Shown here: one piece after another, positions 33,770-44,928 of the stretch
Numbering within the stretch: the first letter of the stretch is position 1
Layout of the letters: the number at the start of each line of letters is the position of its first letter
From: Raphanus sativus
Taxonomy: Eukaryota; Streptophyta; Magnoliopsida; Brassicales; Brassicaceae
DNA length: 64,000 nt
Reading direction: 5' to 3'
Assembly (NCBI RefSeq): GCF_000801105.2
Contig: NW_026615395.1
Span: forward strand, 1 to 64,000
Translations under genes and position numbers: made by a program
Notes under the pieces: model-generated
What the model saw: the letters and a program-made list of their open reading frames with translations, nothing else
Databases searched by the model: none
What the model was told of the DNA's origin: nothing

Positions 33770-35657
33770 TCAGACCAAGATAACGATGATGACAATGAGC
33801 AGAACAATCCCAAAAATGAGAATAAGATGACATGTCTGCAACAAAGTAAAACCATATGGGAACTTAGTTTTAGCTACTTAAAATAAGGAATCATTGGATT
33901 GAAAAAATGTGAGAAGAGAGTCTATGTCTTAGTTGTGTACCAAAGATGAGTTTGCTCTCTGAGTTTTAGATGCTTGTCTGAGTTGAGCAGTGGCTTGTGC
34001 AGTAGCAGCTTGTGAGTTATCAATGTTAGAGCTGATGTCATCTGCCATATAGACATTACAGTGTTTCTTAGATCCTAAAGAAGTAAAGGACATAGGGATA
34101 CTTTAAGGTTTATGGTTGTTGGGAGTTACTTACCGATCATAACTCCTTGATCGTTCACTAAAACAGCTAGATCTTTGAAGATTTCATTCACTTCACCAAT
34201 CTGTTCTTGAATCTCTCTAATTCCTTGCTCTCTTTCCTCGATGATTGCCTCGTTGAATGTTATCTCGTTATCTAGAAACACTACTTCTTGCCTGGAACGA
34301 GAACAATAAGAAGTTAATAAAGCACGTCACTGCAAGACATAAGTTAATTGCTAAAACAGAAAAGATGGTAGTATTAATGACTTTTTAAAGTTTATATCAC
34401 CAACTAAACTAGACTCAGTTTAGATATCTCTACTAAATGAACAAAAGAAAACTGCACGGTTGACTCACATTTGGGACGTGTTTATGCTTTAAAAAAATTG
34501 ATCAAGTAAAACAATGTCCTATAACATACAATCAAAACATACTCCTCACCTCCTTGATTGTAGAAGAAGAGTTTGCTGCTGGGAGGTCCTTAAAGATTCA
34601 CTATCCAGTTCCTGTGCATTATAACTGCATGGAGTGGCATAATAATGAAGTCCGAGTCAATCCTTCGACCAATTCAATCAATTAGCCACTAGAGCATGTG
34701 TAAGTACAATTCAAATTCCACAAAATCTCAGTAAAAAAAACCAAGTGTAAAGTTCTCTGAACACTAGAAAAGTTAACACACTAGAAGCTCCTTATTTGTT
34801 AAAAAAAAAAAGGAACTTTTTAAATCCTCGATTCATTAATTACCACAAGCTTCAGTTGCTAAACAGGTGTCAAACCTAAGTGGTAATGGTCCAAAGGTAC
34901 AATCAACACGTGTACCAACCTGGTAGGGATATCTATAGTGACGACAGGAGTATATGTAGTTTCTCTTTCAGCAGCAAGTCTCTGAGCTTTCTGAAACTCT
35001 TTGAGAACTGATTGGAAATCTTTCGCCAGTTTAGCATCAGCAATCTTCTTAATTGGCTGCGAGAGAAAAGAACACAAACATAAGAATCAGGATAACATCT
35101 ATAGATAAATAAAAAAAAGTCACACACAGAAAAAAATGAAAGCATTTGCTTACAGTAGCTGCTCCTCCATGGAGATCGGCTTCGCTAGCTTCTTTAAGCT
35201 TAGCTGAAGTGTTTTTAACCAATTCTGATATCTGTAACCTTGTCTTTTTCCTGCCATCAAAAAAAGAAAAGAACCCTTATAAGGTAATTCATATTTAAAA
35301 TAAATAAAAATCATATTTTTATTCTATAATTCGGAGCAAAAATCGAAAAACCCTTAGTTAATTTTTTTTCTGTAACAAACCTTAATTAATTAACAACGAG
35401 ATTTTAAAGAAAAACAGGGGGGAGGGAAGTGGTACTGACAGATTCTCACGCAAGTCGAGAGTGTCCTTAGGAGTTCCAATGGAATTAACGAGGCGGAAGA
35501 AGGAATTGAGAGCCGTGCTGATCCTGAATATCCCTGCGGCTACCTCCTGAGACGGATCACCACCACGAGAGAGAGGTCTCTGCTGCTGCCTCCTCCCACG
35601 ATTCTGCTGCTCCTGCTGCTGAAATCGAGAGCCAGCTTCGAGGTCTTGGAAACTCAT
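33770..35657 (-). CDS. SYP21: Qa-SNARE syntaxin SYP21/PEP12
   Basis: Seven exons on the minus strand: 35440-35657, 35154-35250, 34920-35056, 34550-34624, 34134-34291, 33941-34041 and 33770-33835, giving 283 aa, all junctions in frame. N-terminal [12 protein letters not shown] and a Gln/Arg-rich stretch precede the Habc three-helix domain (about 35-140). The SNARE motif (about 190-255) has the central glutamine in [11 protein letters not shown]. The C-terminal tail anchor is [17 protein letters not shown]. The family drives membrane fusion at the prevacuolar compartment and vacuole. SYP21 rather than SYP22 is favoured by its position between NAA60 and BPA1, matching At5g16830. The 3' end has been duplicated twice to the left (27.4-28.5 kb and 19.7-20.6 kb). 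Confidence 0.9.
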
Positions 35658-36467
35658 CCTCCTCTTCTTTCTCTCTCTCTTGGGGGAACAAAGACGACGA
35701 AGATGGCGAGAGTTAGGTATTAAGTCGAAATTTATTGTTTGGTTTTATTTAGAGAAAAAAAGTGAATAAAATGATTTATGTCATGTGGTCCGCGTGAATA
35801 TGGTGATGGAGGGAAATTATTTAATACGGAGCTGCGCGACACGTCATTGCAAGGGATGGTTCCTGTTCTGTCGTAGTTGACTCGCCCTTTTTGTTTAAAA
35901 ACTGAAATGAAACCGGACAGATCAGTTGTGTTTCAAAAAAAAAGTGTTTCAAAAAAAAAAAAACAGGACAGATCAGTTTCTAACTATACCAGACCCCATA
36001 ACACCAAGCTTTAGTCAACTTGTGGTAGTTTAACATAAAGCCCAATTTGATGAAGATAAGGCCCGTTTTGTTTTACCAAACTAGCAGATTCACATTGCCT
36101 AAAAGCCCAAAACTGTGTCCACAATTTGGAAAACAGCATTTAAAAAGGTTTCATATAAACATAAGACCTTTTTAGACAAAACCTCATTTTTTGTTAAAAA
36201 AAAGAAGACAAAACCTTTTTTAATGAAAGATCATTTTTTTATTTAAGCAATTTGTAGTGATATATGCCCTTCATTTTCTAATTGTTGATTATATTACTAC
36301 TTTTTATTTCAAAATAAGTATTATTTTACCGTCGAATGTAATTTATAGAATCTATTTATATATATAGATTATTTTTATCAGTTAACCATACATTAAATAA
36401 AAATATTTTTTTTTTAAAACGTGTAAGTGATACTTAACACTAAAAAGGATTAAGAAAAAAGGAATAA

Positions 36468-38490
36468 CTAGATTTTGACCCGCGCTTAAAAGCGCGGGTT
36501 TTGTTTTTTTAATTAAAATCTAACTGAAAAGATATATACAGACTAACGATGCATTGATATTGGTTCGGATCCGAGTCCAAAGCAAAATACCTATTAAAAT
36601 TTTTTGGATATGCGGGTCTCTGTTTAAGTCTGGATCTAACCCGAGACCGAACTGGATACTCAAAATAACCTGAATTAACATTTGTGTATATTAGATATAT
36701 TTGGGTATTTCGGATATGTTTTGTATTACAATTATTATTTTTAAGTTTTGGGTCTTGGTTTTCGGTTATAGTTTCAAGCTCCAAGTAATTTATTTTTAAA
36801 ATACAAATATTTTGGATATTTAGATGAAATTTTGGGTACTTTTTGGTTCATCGTATCAGATTTCAGGTCAATTTCGGACAATTTTGAGTATTCGATTATT
36901 TTGGGTATTTTTGTGTTTATTTTTGGAGTTTTTTGGATACTTTGAATATTTTTCGGGTTCTAAATATGAATCGATCCGATCCATTTGGTACCCAAAAATT
37001 ACATGTAGTTTACGCGTATTTTATTATTCATCCAAACTCAAAAGAAACCAACACGAACCCAAAAAAAAAACAAAATCAAATACCTACTTAGATCTAAATG
37101 TCTAGGATCTGAAAGATTCATACCGAAAGAAACCGATTGGTACCTGACCCAAAAATCTGAATGCCTAAATCTACTATCTCTTATTATATCTCTTATTATA
37201 TCTTGTATGCATTTTATAAATTTACATTTATTATGTTTGGTGAGACTTAAGATTACTTACAGTGTTTTGGCTAATTTAATAATATAGATTTATAAGATTT
37301 TTGTAGTTTTTAAATTTATCTTCAATAACAATTCTATAAAAAATTAGAAATCTGATTTCATTTTTTTATAAAAAGTGGTATTATATAAGATATTAATATA
37401 AACTGATAGTTAAAATTTGAATGAATAATTTTAACATCTGTTTATTTCAATATATAAATATTTTATTTTTTAGAATTGAAAAATCCGGGATAGTTTAATA
37501 AAAATCTAAACAATCAAAATTAGTTTAAAACTCGATCAGATGTGAAATCCATACCACTAAAATAAGACAATTCTCAAATTTTAAAGAATGAAGGTATATT
37601 TATAATATTAGGGGTAAGATGGTATAGGCCATCGAAAATTAGGGTATAAGTTTTTAAAATATTTTGGTTGTTACTAATAAGAGATCTTAAAAGAATATTT
37701 AGATTACGTTTTCTATAAAATCTACGATAATTATGTAAAGCTACATCAATTATTTTCAAAATCGTGTATAATACACAATCTAAAAACGTGCAGATATTTA
37801 AGATTCCAAAAAAAATCTCAATATTAAAGTAAAAAATATTTGTTTATTATTTCTGTTATAGGGTTTGGTTTTGTATTTGTAATTCAAAAAAATGTGACGA
37901 AAAACGCAATCTCAATTCTTATATCTAAATTTTTAATATGAATCGGATAAGATGAATAAAGAAATGAATGTATAAAATTGTTTTGATACATTAAATTGGA
38001 CACTGATGCATCTCTGTTAAGAACTTGATGCTCTAATGGAAGAGATGAAATATAAGATTGCTTTATTCATGCCCCCTCTGAAAATCATTTGATCTCATTG
38101 AATAAAATGTGCGTGGAATAAACATTTGATAAAAAAAATATTAAACATCACATTGATGCTTCTCTGCAGAGAACTTGATACTTTTAATGGAGGAGGATGA
38201 GACAGATATGATGGACACATGACCCTTTTGTATTGGAACATTTGATCTCGTTTGATAAAATGTGTGTATGAAATATCAATCGAATAGGTTTGATAAAAGC
38301 AATTGTTTATACTTAATTTTTGGTTGATATAAACCGTTGGGTGTTGAAAATTATGCGGTGGGAGGTTAAATATAAGTTATGCATTTTGGTTTGTATATAG
38401 AAGGTTAGACTAAAAATGAATAGGTCCAATAGGTCCAACAACTTTGCATAAGTAGATTTTTTCAGAATGTTTCTCTTTTAATATTATAGA
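36468..38490 (-). mobile_element. 2-kb Helitron between SYP21 and BPA1
   Basis: Read on the minus strand it begins TCTATAATATTAAAAGAGAAAC (5' end at 38490 on the plus strand, preceded by A). It ends with hairpin CCCGCGCTT/AAGCGCGGG, then 'tcaaaat' and CTAG at 36471-36468, followed by T. No Rep/helicase ORF is present. The body shares 'ttcggat', 'gggtattt' and 'ggtaccc' words with the smaller element at 6249-7296. Its 5' end lies only 166 bases before the BPA1 start codon. Confidence 0.75.
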
Positions 38491-38656
38491 TGGCGTAACG
38501 CCCACACGTCGAAGGTGTGCGTGCGGTGTCATAAAAACCAAACACACTTCTTCCTTTCTCGAAGTACGTTTCGGTTCGGTTTCTCGTGAGAATCTGCGTT
38601 TTGAAATCAATCACAATCACAATCTCTCTTCCCCGGAACTACGAAGACCAATATTC

Positions 38657-38852
38657 ATGGCGGTTTGTTCTTCATTTCCTTTTCTGCTTATAATATCTTA
38701 CGCGTGGAATAATACTGCCTTCCAGATTTTGCTATGATCCTTTTTTAGGAAGTTTTCTGAAGATTAGGGAATGGTTGATTAGTGATTTGTTCTTAATTCG
38801 TGGAAATGAATTGATTCGTCTCTATAGCTGTTGATCCGAATCAGAAAATCGT

Positions 38853-38892
<40 letters not shown>

Positions 38893-40565
38893 ATTTCATC
38901 TCCGGTTTGGTATAGAGTGATCCCATTACAGATGATAGATTCATTTCCAGTGGATTGTATTATATGATACAGTTCCTTTTTCAGTTGTTTGATCCCTTCA
39001 GATCATTGTGTTTTACTTGTTGTAATAGGTAATAATCTTTTGGAAGAATCTAGATTAAAAAAATGTTTCATTAACACCAGATTCAATCGTTTCTTTTGTT
39101 AATGAATCTATCTATCTTTTTTTTTTGACAATACTTCTTATCCTTTTAATCTGTTTTTTTTTGTTAATGACAGACAAGGTCAGTAAAAGTTGGGAATCTC
39201 TCCTCAGGAGCAACGGAGCATGATATCAAAGAGTTCTTCTCTTTCTCTGGTGAAGTTGAAACCATTGACATCCAATTGTTAGTCATTCTCAATACCTTTC
39301 TTTTTTTTTCTTTTCTTTTATTGTTTTTCGTTCTTTTGTGATAGTGATGATCTTTTGTGTTATATTATTGACTCTGAGCTTCTTTTGGTTTGCTTTTCAT
39401 GTTTCACTAAGCAGTAACGAGCATAGTGCTTATGTCACATTCAAAGATCCTCAAGGAGCTGAGACCGCTGTCCTCTTATCCGTGGGTTCACTTTTTATTC
39501 CCTTTAATTAAACCTTCCTCTGTATCATAATATATTATTAATATATGTAGCCTTCATCTATTCTAGTAAGTAGTAACCAATCCATGATTTCATTTTATAT
39601 GGTGCGAAACACTCAAGAGTTACTCTGTATCTCGAGAAGATAATTTACTAGTAAAAAACTGGAACATTTGTAATTGAAGTCATCATACTTAACAACAAGT
39701 GATGTTTTTTTTTCTCCAGGGTGCAAGTATTGCCGATCAATCAGTCATCATCGAGATGGCTCCTAACTACACTCCACCTGCTGCTCATCATACTGTAATG
39801 TCTTTCTTCCATCTTGATCATATATATTGTTTTTTTTGTCCTTCCACTTAATAGAAACAAGAAACCATTCCCATCGATGTTTCATTGATTAATTGTAACA
39901 ACTTTGCAAAAATATATGCATCTCATATCTGTGATTGGTAGATATATCGAGTGAGTTGGTATCATAGAGTGTCTACATAGCAATCTCTAGAGGTGATAAT
40001 TTGTTTTCATTTTCCAGGAAACACAGAGCGGTGGTGTCGGAGGCGCTGCAGAATCAGTTGTCCAGAAGGCAGAAGACGTTGTGAGCAGCATGTTAGCAAA
40101 GGGTTTCATCCTCGGAAAGACGCCGTCGGCCAAAGCAAAAGCTTTCGACGAAAAACTCGGTTTCACTTCAAACCGCAACCGCAGGAGTCGCTTCCATAGA
40201 CCAGAAAATCGGCCTAAGCCAAAAATTCACAGCCGGTACGAGCCTGGTGAACGACAGGATCAAAGAGGTGGACCAGAGCTTCCAGGTCACGGAGAGGACC
40301 AAGTCTGCATTTGCCTCTGCGGAACAGACGGTTAGCAGCGCAGGAACCGCCGTGATGAAGAACCGCTATGTGTTGACCGGGTGTGAGCTGGGCCGCTGGA
40401 GCGTTCAGCAGAGTTGCTAAAGCGGCTGGAGAGGTTAGTCAGAAAACAAAAGAAAAGGTTGAAGCTGAGCATCCACCACCGTCACCACAACCGTCAGAGT
40501 CGTCGCAGCAGCAACCACCGGAAAGGTATGATCCGATTCATTCGTCTGAATACTCCAAGAAATAA
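38657..40565 (+). pseudogene. BPA1: BPA1 (binding partner of ACD11), frameshifted
   Basis: Exons are 38657-38662 (only ATG GCG), 39174-39277, 39415-39481, 39720-39794 and 40018-40565. The RRM reads TRSVKVGNLSSGATEHDIKE, then 'SAYVTFKDPQGAETAVLLSG'. The last exon encodes the helical C-terminus. It breaks at about 40170 (an extra A in TCAAACC; one fewer restores the frame into TATAGVAS) and again at about 40381 (an extra G in GGGTGTG). After both corrections the frame runs through 'VMKNRYVLTG' and 'AGAFSRVAKAAGEVSQKTKEKVE' to the stop at 40563-40565. The orthologue At5g16840 binds the lipid-transfer protein ACD11 and restrains cell death. As written, the product would be truncated or garbled after the RRM. 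Either a real pseudogene or assembly errors. Confidence 0.75.
38857..38888. repeat. (TA)n microsatellite in BPA1 intron 1
   Basis: A long alternating TA tract lies within the first intron, about 200 bases after the tiny first exon. Confidence 0.9.
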
Positions 40566-41745
40566 ATCTCATTACACTGAGAAGAGGTTTCGGTTTGTAT
40601 ACTTTCTGGTTGGTTTCTTTGATATGAAAAATTGTCAACTTGGTTTATGTTCTTTTGGATGTAACATAATATGTATGCTTGGATCTTGTCTATTATCACT
40701 AACATAAAAGCTACTCTAATGCATGAAATTAAACTCTGAAATATAATTATAAGTTAATTTAATTTACGTTTATCAAATTCCTAATCTGAACTGAACCGAT
40801 TATATTAGAGCTGAACCATTGATCAGAGACTCGTTTTTGCGTGTGAATCTTCTGTCCTTTCATTGCTACTATTTCTTTCCAAAAATGTTTATATGTTTTT
40901 AAGTCTTCTTCAATGTTCTTTGTTTAGATCATATCAACTGTATGGAGAAAATATTCTCGATCCCAGTCCTTGTAGCTAGATTTTGGAGTAAAATTTTGTT
41001 TAATTTCTGGTTTAACCAGTTTTGTGAGTATTAGAGTCGGTACCTTGACTTGTTTTGATAGATTAACAGGACTTTTCTATGCTTGAGGAGATTGGGACCA
41101 TTTGGTGTTGGTGAAAGAAAACCCTGATGCACAACCCGCTACTGTAGCTTGGGAAAATTTGCAAGGCCAGGCCATATGGGTAGAGTTTATTGATTCAGGG
41201 TCACAACAACTAGTGAAGGTCACAACATGCAATACACATGCCTATGCTTCTTAATACTAACTTAAACATGGCTCTTCTCTTGGAAAATGCATATCCTTTC
41301 CATGCTTCTTATTTGTTGCGATACTCATTGTTTGCGACACAACTGTTATTTTATTTTAAAAATGCAAAATATTTTCGGTCAACATACACAAATTGAATAT
41401 AATTAAAAAAATGTAATAAATTATTTTGAAAAAAACTTTACCCGAGGGTTGAACCGTAAGTCAAACCAAAAAAAAAGTCAGTCAGCCGTTTATTTATTGG
41501 GCCTCCCGTTTCCTTTTTTCTTGGGAGAAAAATGCGAATATTATTAAATGGCAATATTCCATATTTTTACTTGGGCGCTACTCCAATTTTTCCTCAATAG
41601 CTGTCTTTCCTTTCTTTTGCTTAGGTGTGTGTATCTAGCCAGCTTCTCTAAACCTAAAAAGTGTAGCCTTTATAGTTTCCATTCTTTGCTTTCACATTAC
41701 CACAGCCTCCTCCTCTCTTCCAATATTCTCGTAAAGCTCTCTCAC

Positions 41746-41787
<42 letters not shown>

Positions 41788-41835
41788 TCTGGAGAACCAG
41801 AGAGAGGCTGAGTAAATTTTGCTGGAAACAACATC
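40566..41835. other. intergenic BPA1-NDB4
   Basis: No gene is visible. A piece at about 41075-41220 is slightly more G/C-rich but has no recognisable domain. The NDB4 leader begins near 41700 and contains a (TA)n run at 41748-41783. Confidence 0.45.
41748..41783. repeat. (TA)n microsatellite in NDB4 leader
   Basis: An alternating TA tract about 55 bases upstream of the NDB4 start codon, probably at or just after the core promoter. Confidence 0.85.
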
Positions 41836-44233
41836 ATGAGTTCCCATAGCTTCTACAATAGAGCTTACAGCTTCTTCAAAGCTTACCCTTCTGCTTCCAA
41901 GCTCCTCCTTCTCAGCACCTGCAGGTCTCTCCTCTAGATCTGCTTCACCATTCCATTCTTCTTTTTTTTCTTTACATTCTTCTTGTGTAATGAATATTAA
42001 TGTATACATGTATGAATACTTCTTTGTTAGATTGTTAGTTCAGATCCAGTTCTTTTTTAAGTAACGTATAGTTCATTAGATCTGTGGTCTCACTAGAGTT
42101 TCTGTAAATTGTTTTGATTTTTTTAATCTTTGTCGTTTCGCTCTCTAACCGTTGTCGTTTCATGTAAATGGTTTCTTGCAGCGGTGGAGGTCTACTAGTT
42201 TTTTCAGACTCGGGTCCACCGAGACGTGCATTAACCTCGGATGGACAAGAAGTACCGAAGAAGAAAGTTGTCGTCCTCGGGAGCGGCTGGGGAGGCTACA
42301 GCTTCTTGAGCCACTTCAACAACCCTAACTACGACGTCAAAGTCGTCTCCCCGCGCAACTTCTTCCTATTCACCCCTCTCCTGCCGAGCGTCACCAACGG
42401 CACCGTCGAAGCCCGCAGCATCGTCGAGCCCATCCGCGGCCTCATGCGCAAGAAAGGGTTCGAGTACACCGAGGCGGAGTGCGTCGAGATCGATCCCTCC
42501 AGCAAGAAGATCCACTGCAGATCCAAGGACGGCTCTAACGTTGATAAGGAGTTTGACATGGACTACGATATTCTTGTCGTTGCCGTTGGAGCTAAGCCCA
42601 ACACGTTCAACACCCCTGGAGTCGAGGAGCACGCTCACTTTTTAAAAGAAGCCGAGGACGCGCTCAAGATTCGTCGATCTGTCATCAACTGTTTCGAGAG
42701 AGCTTCTCTTCCTTCTCTAACCGAAGAAGAGAGGAAAAAGATTCTCCACTTCGTAGTGGTCGGTGGGGGGCCCACCGGGGTCGAGTTCTCTGCTGAGTTG
42801 CATGACTTTTTGGTCGAGGACGTGGCGAAGATTTACCCCAAGGTTCAAGAGTTTACGAGGATCACTCTTCTCGAAGCTGGAGACCACATTCTCAACATGT
42901 TTGACAAGAGGATCACTGCGTTTGCCGAGGAGAAGTTCCAGAGAGACGGTATTGATCTGAAGACTAAGAACATGGTTGTGGAGTGACTGCCGATGAGATA
43001 TCAACAAAGGAGATAGCGACTGGGAAGATTGTGTCTGAGCCTTATGGTATGGTTGTGTGGTCGACGGGGGTTGGGATACGTCCTGTCATCAAGGAGTTTA
43101 TGCACCGGATTGGTCAGGTTAGATTTAACTTTTTTTTTTTGTTCAAATCATTTGCTCTTTCTTGTCCATCTAACTGAGGTTTGAGTTATATGTTTACAGG
43201 GTCAGAGGCGTGTCTTGGCGACTGATGAATGGCTTAGAGTGGAGGGATGTGACAGTGTCTATGCTTTAGGTGATACTGCAACCATCAACCAACGTAGAGT
43301 CATGGTAACGTTTCAACACCTTTTCAGAGCAACCTCATTGAAGAGTTCTCAAAGATTATAGTAGATTATTATTTTAATATAATTTAATAATGTTTACTAA
43401 ATTTAAATGACCAAAATTGATATTAGACTACTGACATAAACCATTTGTTAGCATCTACTCGAGTTATTTAAATATAAAATCGTTATATGAGTCATGTATC
43501 AAATGATGAGTGAGTTTTCAGAGTTTTAATCTGATTGTTGCCTTGTGTTAACAGGAAGATATAGCTGCAATTTTCAGTAAGGCAGACAAGGGAGAGACGG
43601 GAACATTGAACAAGAAAGAGTTCAAAAGTGTGGTGAAAGACATCTGCCAGAGGTACCCTCAGGTGGAGCTTTACTTGAAGAAGAAGAAACTCAGAAACAT
43701 TGCAAACTTGCTGAAGAGTGCTAATGGTGATGACACGGAGGTCAACATCGAGACGTTTAAGCAAGCTCTCTCTGAGGTTGATACTCAGATGAAGAATCTT
43801 CCAGCAACTGCACAGGTAAAAAGCTTTCTTCTAGAACAAGTAAACGGACTAGATGTTAGTTAAACCTCTCGGTTCTGATTTCTTGATGATATTAATTAAA
43901 CAGGTTGCGTCACAACAAGGGAAGTACCTTGCGAAGTGCTTTAATAAAATGGAGAAGTGTGAGAAGAAGCCAGAGGGACCACTGAGGTTTAGAGGAGAAG
44001 GTAGGCACAGGTTCCAGCCGTTTAGGTACAGACATTTCGGATCGTTTGCTCCGCTTGGAGGGGAACAGACAGCGGCTGAACTGCCAGGGGATTGGGTCTC
44101 CATTGGTCACAGCAGCCAGTGGCTATGGTACTCTGTCTACGCTAGCAAACTGGTGAGCTGGCGCACAAGGTCGCTCGTGGTCTCTGACTGGGTTCGACGC
44201 TTTATCTTTGGCCGTGACTCTAGTAGCATCTAA
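41836..44233 (+). pseudogene. NDB4: external alternative NAD(P)H dehydrogenase NDB4, one frameshift
   Basis: Exons are 41836-41924, 42182-43117, 43200-43304, 43555-43815 and 43904-44233. One base short, they would give 573 aa, the size of the family. Visible features: an N-terminal helical presequence; the first dinucleotide fold VVVLGSGWGG; the second VVVGGGPTGVEFSAELHDF; an EF-hand-like insert (FSKADKGETGTLNKKEF) typical of NDB proteins; and a C-terminal membrane-binding region ending FGRDSSSI. At about 42979 the text reads GTGGAGTGA where the family needs GTGGGAGTGA: loss of one G gives a premature stop (TGA at 42984-42986). The family oxidises cytosolic NAD(P)H at the outer face of the inner mitochondrial membrane and feeds ubiquinone. 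With AP5M it matches an Arabidopsis chromosome 2 pair, so the locus looks transposed. Confidence 0.8.
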
Positions 44234-44928
44234 GCTTCTTCTTTTTTTTTGATTCTCTCCAAACTTTTTGTGTCTCTCCTTCAAGATTTTGCAATGATGT
44301 CCTAAATGTTCTTTTAATGGTTAATTGTTTTTGCTCATGTTAATTATTGCACACGACCTAATCTATTAGTCTTTTAACACATTCATATGTCGTAAATCAT
44401 TACACAGCCATATTTAGTTCCGACACTAACAAGTCGACCTTTGGTAAATGACTCGTTACGTACAGAGCAAGAAATTCACTGTCAACTGACGGATAATTAG
44501 GCCTTCTTGAACTCAGAACTAGGGTTTACTATCGTTTCTCGGAAGTGTGAAGAAGACATTGAAGATTTATGTTGAAAGTATATTTTTTTTTCTGTACATG
44601 AACTGTAGACAGCCCACCCGACCAGAAATCAATGAGATTCTTACAAATCTATTCTATACATAAAGACGATCGGTCAACAACATACTTTCGCAGCAAGTAA
44701 AAGGAATGGACTTGAAGCAATTTGATTTTGCTTTCTTTTTAAAGTTATTGGGCCAGATAAAGGCCCATCTCTTTTGAACCCAGCCCACAATCGATGTTGT
44801 TAAAGCCGGTTCAGTCTATTTGAATAAACCAAACCAAACCGAATTGAATTGAATTTCCGTCTTCTTCGTCTTCTTCATCTCCTCCACCAAAAATCCACAC
44901 ACCCAGAAACGTTCTTCACTTCAAAACC
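44234..44928. other. intergenic NDB4-AP5M
   Basis: This is the NDB4 3' UTR followed by noncoding DNA and the AP5M leader. Nothing else was recognised. Confidence 0.5.

Noticed and set aside
36824..37105. 93-aa open frame
   Set aside because: It is inside the body of the Helitron and made of its 'ttcggat/gggtatt' repeat words.
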